Source: Streptomycetaceae bacterium MP113-05 (GTDB taxonomy: Bacteria; Actinomycetota; Actinomycetes; Streptomycetales; Streptomycetaceae). Taken from it: a stretch of DNA of 32,618 bases. Numbering within the stretch: the stretch's first letter is position 1; every line of letters starts with the position of its first letter. Shown here piece after piece: positions 22,558 to 30,429 of the stretch. The DNA lies in the NCBI GenBank assembly GCA_000497405.1, contig KI547039.1:282067-314684 (forward strand), read 5' to 3'. Made by a program: the position numbers and the translations under genes. Below the pieces are notes generated by a model that searched no databases, was not told the DNA's origin, and saw only the letters and a list, made by a program, of their open reading frames with translations.

Positions 22558-23211
22558 CATTCCAGTCCGGCACACCGACTTCGTCATGACGGCCAAGTCG
22601 ACACCTACTGGTCGGGTTTCCCCGACCACGGCTGCGCTGCTTCGATCGTCCCGGCTACGTCGTTGGCAGGGCAGTCGGGCCGTAGCAGCCAGTCTGGATC
22701 GGCCGTTGGCCATGAGTCCGCAGGACGAGCCGACTCACCCCCGGGCCCTTCACCTCCGTGAGTTCCCCCGAGACGAGAGGTCCTCACCAGCGCTGCTGCG
22801 AAACCGCCGGCCAAGACCACGGGAGCGCGCAAGGCGTAGGCCGAGCGCCACCCCGGCGCCCAAGCTCCTCACCGGCCGCGAGCCACTGCACAAGCGGGCT
22901 GCCGTTCTTCAACCCGCACCACCGATACACGGGCCCAGACCGCCCCCCTCGCCCTGCATACCTGCACATAGTCGAAAGAGTGGCAGTCAGCCCGTGGGAG
23001 TCCCCTGGGACTTTTCTGGGACTTCCGGCAGCATCAAGAGGCACAAGCGTGAAACAGCCGAAAGGCCATCTGCGCAGGTCAGCGGCGCGAATCCGCCCAG
23101 CGTGCCAGGTCACAGGGCCGCCTGATCTCTTCCGCGACATCTGAGCCGAGAGTGTCGCCTCTCCTTCCCCCTGGGACCGACGGAAGCATCGCAAGATCAC
23201 CAAGCACCGGG

Positions 23212-23236
23212 CCGACTCCCTTCTTGCGGGAGTCGG
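23212..23236 (-). terminator. Terminator-like hairpin downstream of the RNA methyltransferase gene
   Basis: CCGACTCCC (23212-23220) and GGGAGTCGG (23228-23236) form a perfect nine-base stem with a seven-base loop. It lies about 140 nt downstream of the stop of the methyltransferase gene, read on the minus strand. A second hairpin stands just before it in the direction of transcription. There is no U-tract. Confidence 0.5.
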
Positions 23237-23243
23237 GCAACCC

Positions 23244-23267
23244 GTCAGCGGGCCGCCAACCGCTGAC
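23244..23267 (-). terminator. Second terminator-like hairpin
   Basis: GTCAGCGG (23244-23251) and CCGCTGAC (23260-23267) are perfect eight-base arms with an eight-base loop. With the hairpin at 23212-23236 it forms a tandem pair about 110-165 nt after the methyltransferase stop. The pair fits a transcription end for the housekeeping gene and insulates it from the peptide cluster. Confidence 0.45.
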
Positions 23268-23283
23268 CAGAACCATGATCAAC

Positions 23284-23322
23284 GAGCGTCAAATGAGCGT
23301 CACGAGCGTCATTTCAGCGTCA
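23284..23322. repeat. Four short direct repeats (RAGCGTCA)
   Basis: GAGCGTCA occurs at 23284-23291, 23295-23302 and 23304-23311, and CAGCGTCA follows at 23315-23322. The spacings are 11, 9 and 11 bp, close to one helical turn. The array lies 56 bp downstream of the RNA methyltransferase stop, inside the junction region. It could be a protein-binding array or a relic of a mobile element. No associated replication or partition gene is visible. Confidence 0.4.
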
Positions 23323-23377
23323 AGAAGTCGCCCGTAGCGCGCACAACGCACATAATGCGCATCAGCAAAACCGCAGG

Positions 23378-24751
23378 TCAGTCGCCCTGCGGGGCGGGCT
23401 TGAGGATGGCGACGGCTTCCATGTGGTGGGTCATCGGGAAGAGGTCGAAGGCGCGGAGGAAGTGGGGGACGTAGTCGGCGTCGCGGAAGTAGGCGAGGTC
23501 ACGGGCGAGGGCGGCGGGGTCGCAGGCGACGTAGGCGATGCGGCGGGGGCGGAGCCCGGCGATCTGCAGGACGGTCTTCTTGCCCGCACCGGCGCGGGGC
23601 GGGTCGAGGACGACGAGGTCGGCCTCGGTGATGCCGGTGCGCGGCAGGACGGATTCGACCTTGCCCTGCTCGATGCGGACGCGGGGGAAGTCGGCGAGGT
23701 TGTGGCGGGCGTCCTCGGCGGCCTGCTTGCCGGACTCGATGCCGAGGACGGCGCCCTCCTCGCCGAGGCGGTCGGCGAGCGCGCCGGCGAAGAGGCCCGC
23801 GCCGCAGTAGAGGTCGAGTGCCATCTCGCCCTTGCGCGGGGTGAGTCCGCGCATCACGGTGTCGACGAGGAGTTCGGCGGACTGCGGGTGGATCTGCCAG
23901 AAGCCGCCGGCCGAGACGCGCCAGGTGTGGTCGTCGGCGCGCTCACGGACGTACGGGCGGCCGTGCACGCGGTGGACGTTCTTGTCCTTCTCGCCCACGC
24001 GCAAGACGGAGACGGGCCGGTCGAGTTCGACGAGCGGCATGCGCCCGCCGGGGCGGGGGGTGAGGAGGACCTGACGGTCGTTCGAGCCGGTGGCGGCCGT
24101 GGCCTCGACGGTGGCGATCTGCGGCCACAGGTGCTTCTCGACGCCGAGTTCGGCGACGCCGGGCGCGGCGATCAGGCACCGGTCGATCTGCTCGACGTCG
24201 TGCGAGCGGTGCTTGCGCAGCCCTGCGTGCCCGTCGGCGTCCACCGCGTACTGGACGCGGGTGCGCCAGGCGGGGACCTCGCCCGCAGGGACCTTGTCGC
24301 CGGGTGCGGGCTCGACGGTGCCGTCCCACTTGACGTCTTCGGCCGTGAGGCCGGCGAGGTGCTGGAGCTGTTCGGCGAGCACGTCGGCCTTGAGGCGGCG
24401 CTGGGCACCCGGCTTGGCGTGCTGCCAGTCGCAGCCGCCGCAGCGGCCGGGCCCGGAGAACGGGCAGGGCGCCGGGACGCGGTCCTTGGAGGCTTCCAGC
24501 ACCTCGACGGCGTCGGCGCGGAGGAAGCGGGAGCCGCTGTGGCCCTCGGTGACGCGGACGCGGACCACTTCGCCGGGGAGGGTGTGCCGGACGAAGAGGA
24601 CCCGGCCCTCGTCGGTGCGGGCGACGCAGTGGCCGCCGTGGGCGACCGGGCCGACGGTCACGGTGTGCTCCTCGCCGACGAGGGACGCCTCACCGGTGGG
24701 GGCGGCGTCGACGGGGCGGTCGGTGCCGGGGGCGTCCGAGGGGTCGGGCAT
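23378..24751 (-). CDS. TrmA/RlmD-type 5-methyluridine RNA methyltransferase
   Basis: This 457-residue enzyme has an N-terminal TRAM RNA-binding domain (about 25-85), then a probable [4Fe-4S] ligand set of Cys96, Cys104, Cys107 and Cys191. The catalytic domain has SAM motif LDLYCGAGLF (311-320), LDPPRAG (381-387), the catalytic Cys409 in VACDP and the proton acceptor Glu444 in THHMEA. Family members methylate C5 of a uridine in rRNA or tRNA. The iron-sulphur ligands favour the RlmC/RlmD/RumA branch over TrmA, but the exact target base cannot be read from sequence. It starts with ATG and has GGAG about 10 nt upstream. It is the first conserved core gene next to the peptide region and corresponds by recall to Rv2689c of M. 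tuberculosis. Confidence 0.93.
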   Translation of the reverse strand: MPDPSDAPGTDRPVDAAPTGEASLVGEEHTVTVGPVAHGGHCVARTDEGRVLFVRHTLPGEVVRVRVTEGHSGSRFLRADAVEVLEASKDRVPAPCPFSGPGRCGGCDWQHAKPGAQRRLKADVLAEQLQHLAGLTAEDVKWDGTVEPAPGDKVPAGEVPAWRTRVQYAVDADGHAGLRKHRSHDVEQIDRCLIAAPGVAELGVEKHLWPQIATVEATAATGSNDRQVLLTPRPGGRMPLVELDRPVSVLRVGEKDKNVHRVHGRPYVRERADDHTWRVSAGGFWQIHPQSAELLVDTVMRGLTPRKGEMALDLYCGAGLFAGALADRLGEEGAVLGIESGKQAAEDARHNLADFPRVRIEQGKVESVLPRTGITEADLVVLDPPRAGAGKKTVLQIAGLRPRRIAYVACDPAALARDLAYFRDADYVPHFLRAFDLFPMTHHMEAVAILKPAPQGD

Positions 24752-24814
24752 GAGGGGGTGGCTCCACTGCGTCGGGGGGTTGCCGGGGCGGCAGCCGTTC
24801 AGTCTAGTGCCGGG

Positions 24815-24836
24815 CGGGCGGGGTTCTTCCCGCCCG
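24815..24836 (-). terminator. Hairpin after the APC permease gene
   Basis: CGGGCGGG (24815-24822) and CCCGCCCG (24829-24836) form a perfect eight-base GC stem around a six-base loop. It starts 33 nt downstream of the permease stop and lies before the RNA methyltransferase start. It is a plausible terminator, so the two genes are likely to be transcribed separately. Confidence 0.5.
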
Positions 24837-24868
24837 GGCGGATCGGTGCTGCTCCGGACAGGGCCGGG

Positions 24869-26920
24869 TCAGCTGCCCGGGCGGCGGCCGGTGTCCCCGG
24901 GCGGGCGGACGGGCCCGCGGCGCACGGCGCCGGGCGCGTTCCAGTCTGCGTACTTGCGGGCCCGTCGCTTCGCGATCTCGGACGACTCCAGCTGCCAGGG
25001 CACCGAGGTGACCATCACGCCGGGCGTGAAGAGAAGCCGGCCCTTCAGGCGCAGCGCGCTCTGGTTGTGCAGGAGTTGCTCGTACCAGTGGCCGACGACG
25101 TATTCGGGGATGTAGACGGCCACCACGTCCCGCGGCGACTCGCGCCGCAGCCGCTTCACGTACTCGATGACCGGCCGGGTCACCTCGCGGTACGGCGACT
25201 CGAGGATCTTCAGCGGTACGTCGATGCCGCGCCGGTCCCAGGCGGCGCGCAGTTCGCGCGTCTCCTCCTCGTCGACGCTGATGGTGACGGCTTCCATGGT
25301 GTCCGAGCGGACGAGCCGCGCGTACGCCAGGGCGCGCAGCGTCGGCTTGTGGATCTTGGAGACGAGGACGATGGAGTGCACGCGGGAGGGACGCACGGGC
25401 TCCTCGTCGGTCTCCTCCATGAGGAGTTCCTCGGCGACGTTGTCGTAGTGGCGGCGGATGGCGGTCATCACCGCGTAGAAGATCGCCATGCCCACGAGCG
25501 ACACCCAGGCGCCGTGGGTGAACTTGGTGATCAGGACGACGACGAGCACCACGCCGGTGAAGAAGGCGCCGAAGGCGTTGATGACACGGGAGCGCTTCAT
25601 CCGGCGTGCTGCGGCGGCGGACGGGCCCGCGGCGAGCAGCCGGTTCCAGTGCCGGACCATGCCGGTCTGGCTGATGGTGAAGGAGACGAACACGCCGACG
25701 ATGTAGAGCTGGATGAGCCGGGTGGAGTCGGCGTCGTAGACGGCCACGAGTATGGCCGCGGCGCCCGCCAGCAGCACGATGCCGTTGGAGAAGGCAAGCC
25801 GGTCACCGCGGGTGTGCAGCTGACGCGGCAGGTAGCGGTCCTGGGCGAGGATCGAGCCGAGCAGCGGGAAGCCGTTGTATGCGGTGTTCGCGGCGAGGAA
25901 GAGGACCAGGGCGGTGGCGGCGGCGAGGAAGACGAAGGCGAACGACCCGTCGCCGAAGACACCTGCGGCGACTTGGGTGATCACCGGGTCCTGGGTGTAG
26001 TCGGCGCCGGCGGGCTGCCCGTCGATGAGGATCTGGGTCGCCGGCTTCTCCGCCATCCTGACGTCGGTCCCGAGGGCCAGGACGATGATGCCGCAGAACA
26101 TGGTGACCGAGATGACGCCCATCAGCGACAAGGTGTTGGCGGCGTTCTTCGATTTGGGCTTGCGGAAGGCTGGCACGCCGTTGCTGATGGCCTCCACACC
26201 GGTGAGCGCGGCGCAGCCGGAGGAGAAGGCGCGCAGCAGCAGGAATGCGAGGGCGATGCCGGTGAGGCCGCCCGGGTGCTCGGTGTGGATCTCGAAGTCG
26301 GCACTGGGCGCGCGCAGGTCGTCGCCGAACAGCCAGTGCCGTACCGCGCCCCAGGCGATCAGGCAGAACACGCCGAACACGAAGCAGTAGGTGGGGATCG
26401 CGAAGAGCTTTCCCGACTCCTTCACGCCCCGCAGGTTCATCACCGTGAGCAGTGCGATGATCAGTACCGCGGAGGCGGTCTTGTGCTCGACGATGAAGGG
26501 AATCGCCGATCCCAGGTTCTCCACGCCCGAGGAGATCGACACCGCGACGGTCAGCACGTAGTCGACCAGCAGCGCGCTGGCGACGGTCAGACCGGAACGG
26601 CGGCCCAGGTTGGTGTTCGCCACCTCGTAGTCACCGCCGCCGGACGGATAGGCCCGCACGTTCTGCCGGTACGACGCCACGACGGTGAACATCAGCACGA
26701 TCACCGCCACCGTGATCCACGGCGAGAAGTGGTACGCGGTCACGCCGGCGAGGGACAGCATGATCAGCACTTCGCCGGGCGCGTACGCCACGGAGGACAG
26801 CGGGTCGGAGGCGAAGACGGGCAGGGCGATGCGCTTGGGTAGGAGCGTCTCCCCCAGGCGGTCGCTGCGCAGCGCCCGCCCGATCAGAATCCGCTTCGGC
26901 AGGTCGGTCATCTTCGGCAC
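24869..26920 (-). CDS. APC-superfamily permease, KimA-like (probable K+ importer)
   Basis: This membrane protein of about 683 residues begins with LGETLLPKRIALPVFASDPLSSVAYAPGE, the signature opening of the KimA/YdaO-type APC permeases. About twelve membrane segments follow up to residue 500, and then a C-terminal cytoplasmic domain of about 170 residues (from HSIVLVSKIHKPTLRALAY), as in KimA. KimA is a high-affinity potassium importer in Bacillus. The divergent neighbours are two RCK-type regulators of K+ transport, which supports a potassium role here. The start is a GTG at 26920 or the ATG three codons later at 26911; neither has a strong ribosome site. It matches Rv2690c by position and type. 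Amino-acid transport remains an alternative. Confidence 0.85.
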   Translation of the reverse strand: MPKMTDLPKRILIGRALRSDRLGETLLPKRIALPVFASDPLSSVAYAPGEVLIMLSLAGVTAYHFSPWITVAVIVLMFTVVASYRQNVRAYPSGGGDYEVANTNLGRRSGLTVASALLVDYVLTVAVSISSGVENLGSAIPFIVEHKTASAVLIIALLTVMNLRGVKESGKLFAIPTYCFVFGVFCLIAWGAVRHWLFGDDLRAPSADFEIHTEHPGGLTGIALAFLLLRAFSSGCAALTGVEAISNGVPAFRKPKSKNAANTLSLMGVISVTMFCGIIVLALGTDVRMAEKPATQILIDGQPAGADYTQDPVITQVAAGVFGDGSFAFVFLAAATALVLFLAANTAYNGFPLLGSILAQDRYLPRQLHTRGDRLAFSNGIVLLAGAAAILVAVYDADSTRLIQLYIVGVFVSFTISQTGMVRHWNRLLAAGPSAAAARRMKRSRVINAFGAFFTGVVLVVVLITKFTHGAWVSLVGMAIFYAVMTAIRRHYDNVAEELLMEETDEEPVRPSRVHSIVLVSKIHKPTLRALAYARLVRSDTMEAVTISVDEEETRELRAAWDRRGIDVPLKILESPYREVTRPVIEYVKRLRRESPRDVVAVYIPEYVVGHWYEQLLHNQSALRLKGRLLFTPGVMVTSVPWQLESSEIAKRRARKYADWNAPGAVRRGPVRPPGDTGRRPGS

Positions 26921-26989
26921 GGGGAGGATCGTACGCGGGCACTCGTGCGATGCTGATACGGCCCGCTGCAGGCGATGAGAGGGACGGGC
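26921..26989. promoter_or_regulatory. Divergent promoter region, APC permease / RCK genes
   Basis: The 69 bp between the permease start and the GTG of the first RCK gene must hold both promoters, because the genes read outward. GAGAGGGAC just before 26990 is the ribosome site of the RCK gene. No clear -35/-10 pair or riboswitch-sized structure fits here, so a c-di-AMP riboswitch like that upstream of Bacillus kimA is unlikely. Confidence 0.4.
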
Positions 26990-27661
26990 GTGCATATTGT
27001 GATCATGGGCTGTGGCCGCGTAGGCGCAGAGCTCGCACAGGCCCTGGAACAGCAGGGCCACACGGTAGCCGTGGTCGACCGGGACCCGACGGCGTTCCGA
27101 CGGCTGGGCTCCGGCTTCGGCGGACGCCGGGTGACCGGGCTCGGCTTCGACCAGGACACGCTCCGCGAGGCCGGCATCGACGAGGCGGGCGCCTTCGCGG
27201 CGGTCAGCAGCGGCGACAACTCCAACATCATCGCGGCGCGGGTGGCGCGGGAGAACTTCGGCGTGGAGAACGTCGCCGCCCGCATCTACGATCCGCGGCG
27301 CGCCGAGGTCTACCAGCGCCTCGGCATCCCCACGGTCGCGACGGTGCGCTGGACGGCCGACCAGATGCTGCGCAGGCTGCTGCCGTCCGGCTCCGAGCCG
27401 CTGTGGCGCGATCCGAGCGGAGGGGTGCAGCTCGCCGAGGTGCACGCCTCGGCGGGATGGGTAGGACACCGGGTCAGCCGGCTCCAGGAGGAGACCGGAG
27501 TCCGCGTCGCCTTCCTCACCCGGCTGGGCGAGGCCATGCTGCCCACGTCCCGCACCGTGCTGCAGGAGGGCGACCTGGTGCATGTGATGATGCGCACCGA
27601 CCAGGTCGCCGAGACGGAGGCGGCCTTCTCGAAGGGCCCGGAGGAGGCGCAGCAGCGATGA
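26990..27661 (+). CDS. RCK/TrkA-family K+-transport regulator (CeoB-like)
   Basis: This 223-residue soluble protein has an N-terminal Rossmann (TrkA-N) domain opening with HIVIMGCGRVGAELA and the VVDRDP nucleotide-ribose site, and a C-terminal TrkA-C domain (about 140-215) ending in EGDLVHVMM. Such proteins bind NAD(H), ATP or c-di-AMP and gate potassium channels or carriers on the cytoplasmic face. The GTG at 26990 is chosen because GAGAGGGAC precedes it and HIVIMGCG is the usual family start; an in-frame ATG at 26975 is an alternative. It overlaps the next RCK gene as ATGA. No TrkH/KtrB pore is encoded nearby, so the divergent KimA-like permease is the likely partner. It matches ceoB of M. 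tuberculosis by type and position. Confidence 0.93.
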   Translation: MHIVIMGCGRVGAELAQALEQQGHTVAVVDRDPTAFRRLGSGFGGRRVTGLGFDQDTLREAGIDEAGAFAAVSSGDNSNIIAARVARENFGVENVAARIYDPRRAEVYQRLGIPTVATVRWTADQMLRRLLPSGSEPLWRDPSGGVQLAEVHASAGWVGHRVSRLQEETGVRVAFLTRLGEAMLPTSRTVLQEGDLVHVMMRTDQVAETEAAFSKGPEEAQQR

Positions 27662-28326
27662 GAGTGGCGATTGCGGGGGCCGGAGCCGTCGGCCGCTCCA
27701 TCGCGGGCGAACTGCTCGAGAACGGCCACGAGGTGCTGCTCATCGACAAGACGCCGACGGCGATCTCGGTCGAACGTGTGCCGCAGGCGGAGTGGCTGCT
27801 GGCCGACGCCTGCGAGATCACCTCGCTGGACGAAGCGGCGCTGGAGCGCTGTGACGTGGTGATCGCGGCCACCGGTGACGACAAGGTGAATCTCGTGGTC
27901 TCGCTGCTGGCGAAGACCGAGTACGGGGTGCCGCGGGTGGTGGCGCGCGTCAACAACCCGAAGAACGAGTGGCTGTTCAACGAGTCGTGGGGGGTGGACG
28001 TGGCGGTGTCGACGCCGCGCCTGATGTCGGCGCTGGTGGAGGAGGCCGTCAGCGTCGGGGACCTGGTGCGGCTGCTGCGCTTCTCGCAGGGCGACGCGAA
28101 CCTCGTCGAGTTGACTCTCGCGCCGGAGGCGGCGCTGGCCGGCACGCGGGTCGGGGATGTGACCTGGCCGCAGGACACGGCACTGGTCACGATCATCCGG
28201 GGCAAGCGGGTGCTGACACCGGACCCGAACGATGCGCTGGAGGCGGGAGACGAGCTGCTGTTCGTGGCGGCACCGGCGCGGGAGGCACAGCTGGAGGATC
28301 TGCTCTCGGTCCGCGGCTCGGCCTGA
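27658..28326 (+). CDS. RCK/TrkA-family K+-transport regulator (CeoC-like)
   Basis: This 222-residue paralogue of the previous gene has a Rossmann start RVAIAGAGAVGRSIAGELL, the ligand-site VLLIDK, the segment VIAATGDDKVNLVVSLLAK, and a C-terminal TrkA-C domain ending with ALEAGDELLFVA. Its ATG overlaps the stop of the first RCK gene by four bases, so the two are made together and probably form a hetero-oligomeric gating ring. It ends 50 bp before the convergent DUF3159 gene. The short stretch between them is GC-rich with only a small CGGG/CCCG stem and no clear terminator. By recall it corresponds to ceoC. Confidence 0.93.
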   Translation: MRVAIAGAGAVGRSIAGELLENGHEVLLIDKTPTAISVERVPQAEWLLADACEITSLDEAALERCDVVIAATGDDKVNLVVSLLAKTEYGVPRVVARVNNPKNEWLFNESWGVDVAVSTPRLMSALVEEAVSVGDLVRLLRFSQGDANLVELTLAPEAALAGTRVGDVTWPQDTALVTIIRGKRVLTPDPNDALEAGDELLFVAAPAREAQLEDLLSVRGSA

Positions 28327-28376
28327 CGGCCGGGTTCGCCCGACTCCGGGGGCGGGGTCCGGGGTGCCGGGAGGGG

Positions 28377-29204
28377 TCACCTGCGGTGGCGACCGCGGTC
28401 GCCGGGTGCGCCGCGGTCGTCGGCGTTCTCCGCGTCGGTCTCCCCCGCAGCGGCCTTCTTCGCTGCGGCCTCCGCCGTCTCCTCGGCCTCCATCTCGGCG
28501 ATCACGTTGATCGGGGGCGGGGCCTTGGCCAGGAAGATCCACGTCAGGTAGACGGCCAGCAGCAGCGGTGGGATCTTCAGGGCGACGGTCACCCAACCGA
28601 ACCGGGTCGGGTCGGCGAAGAAGTACAGCGGGAAGAGGACGGCCGACTTGGCCAGGAAGATGAACCCCCATGCGTAGCTGGCCTTGACGTAGGCGCGCTT
28701 GCGCCCGGGGTTGCGGGTGCGCCAGGAGAGGTTCTCCTTGAAGATCGGCCCCAGGATGATGCCGAGCAGCGGGAAGCCGGTGACGGCGCTGATCAGATAG
28801 GCGAGCGACAAACCCAGGCCGTACAGCATTCCCGGCAGGTAGAAGTCCTTCGCGTCACCGGTGAAGACCGCGAAGGCCACACCCACCGCGACACCGAACA
28901 CGCCGCTGAAAGCGTGCTTGACGGTGCTGCGACCCACGAGGCGGGCGATGCCCATGCCGCCGGAGAGGACGAGCGCCGCGACGGCCGCGGCGTGGACGTC
29001 CTGGTTGATCGTGTAGATCAGGATGAAGACGAGACCGGGAACCGTCGTCTCGACGAACCCGCGCAGCCCTCCGAACGCCTCGAGAAGCGCCGCCTGGGTC
29101 TCGGCATGATCCGCCGCCCCACCGGGTGGCGCCACCCCGTCCGGGGGCGTGTCAGCGGCCCCGTCCTGGGTCTGGTCGGCGGTCTCCCTGTCGAGTGAGG
29201 ACAC
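28377..29204 (-). CDS. DUF3159 membrane protein
   Basis: This 275-residue protein has a hydrophilic N-terminal 35 residues, five or six membrane segments between about 45 and 230 (for example VPGLVFILIYTIN and GMLYGLGLSLAYLISAVTGFPLLGIILGP), and a charged Ala/Glu-rich tail. The GFPLLGIILGPI and FKENLSWR blocks are typical of the actinobacterial DUF3159 family, whose function is not known. The GTG start has AGGAG that overlaps the stop codon of the upstream OB-fold gene, 3 nt away, so the two are translationally coupled. This matches the order Rv2694c-Rv2693c in M. tuberculosis. A link to the neighbouring K+ system is only positional. Confidence 0.88.
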   Translation of the reverse strand: MSSLDRETADQTQDGAADTPPDGVAPPGGAADHAETQAALLEAFGGLRGFVETTVPGLVFILIYTINQDVHAAAVAALVLSGGMGIARLVGRSTVKHAFSGVFGVAVGVAFAVFTGDAKDFYLPGMLYGLGLSLAYLISAVTGFPLLGIILGPIFKENLSWRTRNPGRKRAYVKASYAWGFIFLAKSAVLFPLYFFADPTRFGWVTVALKIPPLLLAVYLTWIFLAKAPPPINVIAEMEAEETAEAAAKKAAAGETDAENADDRGAPGDRGRHRR

Positions 29205-29207
29205 CCG

Positions 29208-29606
29208 CTACTCCTGTCCGAGGGGTCGCAGTTCGTATTTGGGGTTGAAGAGGACGGGGCGGCCTCGGTGCAGGGCGATCCTGCCCCAGGCGATCACCTT
29301 GCGCCCGGGCTCGATGCCGGTGATCGCCCGCCTGCCCAGCCAGACCACATCCAGTGCGGCCGACCCGTCGAAGAGTTCGGCCTCGAGCGTGGGCACACCG
29401 GCACGGGGCCGAAGCGTCACGGTGCGCAGTGTACCGGTCACCCGGACGAACTGCCGGTCGCCGCATTCGCTGATCCGGGTGCAACCGTTGGTGGTGGTGT
29501 CCTCGCGCAGCTCGGCGGAACGCAGGTCCTCCTCCGAGGAGGAGAGCCTCTCCAGGAAGCGCCGGAAACGCCCACGGGCGTGCTCGTCGCGGGTGACACC
29601 TTTCAT
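29208..29606 (-). CDS. OB-fold nucleic-acid-binding domain protein
   Basis: This small protein of about 132 residues has an Arg-rich N-terminal helix (HARGRFRRFLERLSSSEEDL), followed by a single five-strand OB-fold region (about 50-130) with VRVTGTLRTVTL, LEAELFDGSAALDVVWLGRRAI and GRKVIAWGRI. It resembles the tRNA-anti/RecG-wedge OB family found at this position in Actinobacteria (Rv2694c-like). Its role is unknown, although nucleic-acid or nucleotide binding is likely. The ATG at 29606 gives the natural N-terminus MKGVTRDE; an upstream TTG at 29633 would add nine residues and has no better ribosome site. It is coupled to the DUF3159 gene downstream and follows the ABC ATPase by about 33 bp. 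Confidence 0.87.
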   Translation of the reverse strand: MKGVTRDEHARGRFRRFLERLSSSEEDLRSAELREDTTTNGCTRISECGDRQFVRVTGTLRTVTLRPRAGVPTLEAELFDGSAALDVVWLGRRAITGIEPGRKVIAWGRIALHRGRPVLFNPKYELRPLGQE

Positions 29607-29639
29607 AACCGTCAGCGTACCCGCGTGACACAAGGTTCC

Positions 29640-30404
29640 TCAGCCCCGCCGGAGCCGCCCGTCGGTGAGTTCGAGTACCTCGTCGGCGAGGCCGAGAAGC
29701 GCCTCGTCGTGCGTGGCCACCAGGGCTGTGACCTGCTCGCTGCGGACCACCGCGCGGAGCAGTTCCATCACCGCCAGCCCCGTCTCGGTGTCGAGCTGGC
29801 CGGTGGGCTCGTCCGCGATGAGCAGCCGCGGACGGTTGGCGAGGGCGCGGGCGACGGCCACGCGCTGCTGCTGGCCTCCGGAGAGTTCGCCGGGGCGCTG
29901 CCCGGCGTGGTCGGCAAGGCCGACGAGGGAGAGCAGCAGCGCGACCCGCTCCTCGCGCTCGGCGACGGGGGCCCGCCGCAGGCGCAGCGGAACGCCGACG
30001 TTCTCGGCCGCGGTGAGCACGGGCAGAAGCCCGAAGCCCTGGAAGACGAAGCCGATGCGGTCGCGGCGCAGCTCCAGCAGACGGCTCTCGGAAAGGGCGG
30101 TGAGGTCTGTTCCGTCGACGGTGACCCGTCCCTCGTCGGGAGTGTCGAGGCCGCCGACGAGGTTGAGGAGGGTGGTCTTGCCCGATCCCGACCGTCCGCG
30201 TACGGCGACGAGGCGTCCCCGGGGGACGGTGAGGGACACACCGCGCAGCGCACGTACGGCGGTTGAGCCACTGCCGTACGTGCGGTGAAGTCCGTCCACC
30301 ACGACCATGGAGCTGCCGGGCTCCCCGGTGACGGCCGTGGTCGCGCGGGAACCGCGCGGGCCCGCATCGTGTGGCGGCGTGTCCTGTGGAGCCGTGTCGC
30401 TCAT
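29640..30404 (-). CDS. Orphan ABC transporter ATP-binding protein (MacB/LolD type)
   Basis: This 254-residue ATPase has a flexible 30-residue N-terminal extension, Walker A GRSGSGKT (70-77), the VFQGFGLLPVLTAAENVGVPL segment, the signature LSGGQQQR (174-181) and Walker B LLIADEPT (194-201), followed by ATHDE. It is clearly of the MacB/LolD group, whose members work with FtsX-like permeases, but no permease is encoded on either side. The neighbours are an OB-fold gene and a DUF3710 gene. It therefore either serves a distant permease or has another role. The start is an ATG with a good GAGGGGGAAG site. A strong hairpin upstream (30430-30475) suggests that it has its own promoter in the remaining short gap or depends on read-through. 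Confidence 0.93.
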   Translation of the reverse strand: MSDTAPQDTPPHDAGPRGSRATTAVTGEPGSSMVVVDGLHRTYGSGSTAVRALRGVSLTVPRGRLVAVRGRSGSGKTTLLNLVGGLDTPDEGRVTVDGTDLTALSESRLLELRRDRIGFVFQGFGLLPVLTAAENVGVPLRLRRAPVAEREERVALLLSLVGLADHAGQRPGELSGGQQQRVAVARALANRPRLLIADEPTGQLDTETGLAVMELLRAVVRSEQVTALVATHDEALLGLADEVLELTDGRLRRG

Positions 30405-30429
30405 CTTCCCCCTCGACGCTCGCAGACCT

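Larger units (their letters stand above)
22558..23377. other. Gene-poor junction between peptide cluster and housekeeping block
   Basis: About 820 bp without a convincing gene. Open frames on both strands (for example 22784-23203 on the minus strand and 22758-23144 on the plus strand) encode low-complexity or unrecognisable peptides with no domain, no ribosome site and no supporting neighbour. The stretch should contain the promoter of the glycosyltransferase operon and holds terminator-like hairpins (23212-23267) and short direct repeats (23284-23322). A repeated TGGGACTT pair lies around 23010-23030. No tRNA or integrase gene was found. It looks like a scarred boundary between acquired and core DNA. 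Confidence 0.6.

Noticed and set aside
23085-23110. A GCGAATCC string resembling a tRNA T-loop, possibly an attachment site
   Set aside because: The flanking bases do not form a T-stem, no other tRNA arms fit, and there is no integrase gene nearby.
22784-23203. Minus-strand open frame of 139 codons in the junction region
   Set aside because: No ribosome site, no domain, and a mixed composition without codon bias; a relic is possible but not supportable.
23284-23322. Short direct repeats considered as a CRISPR array
   Set aside because: Repeat units of 8 bases with 1-3 base spacers and no cas genes do not fit CRISPR.
23423-26842. Plus-strand open frame of 1139 codons across the RNA methyltransferase and permease genes
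   Set aside because: It runs antisense to two well-recognised genes, is rich in Gly/Ala/Val/Asp/Glu/His with no domain, and such long shadow frames are normal in DNA with G/C third positions.
26921-27583. N-terminal extension of the APC permease
   Set aside because: It runs antisense to the first RCK gene; the permease family starts at about MTDLPKRILIGRAL.
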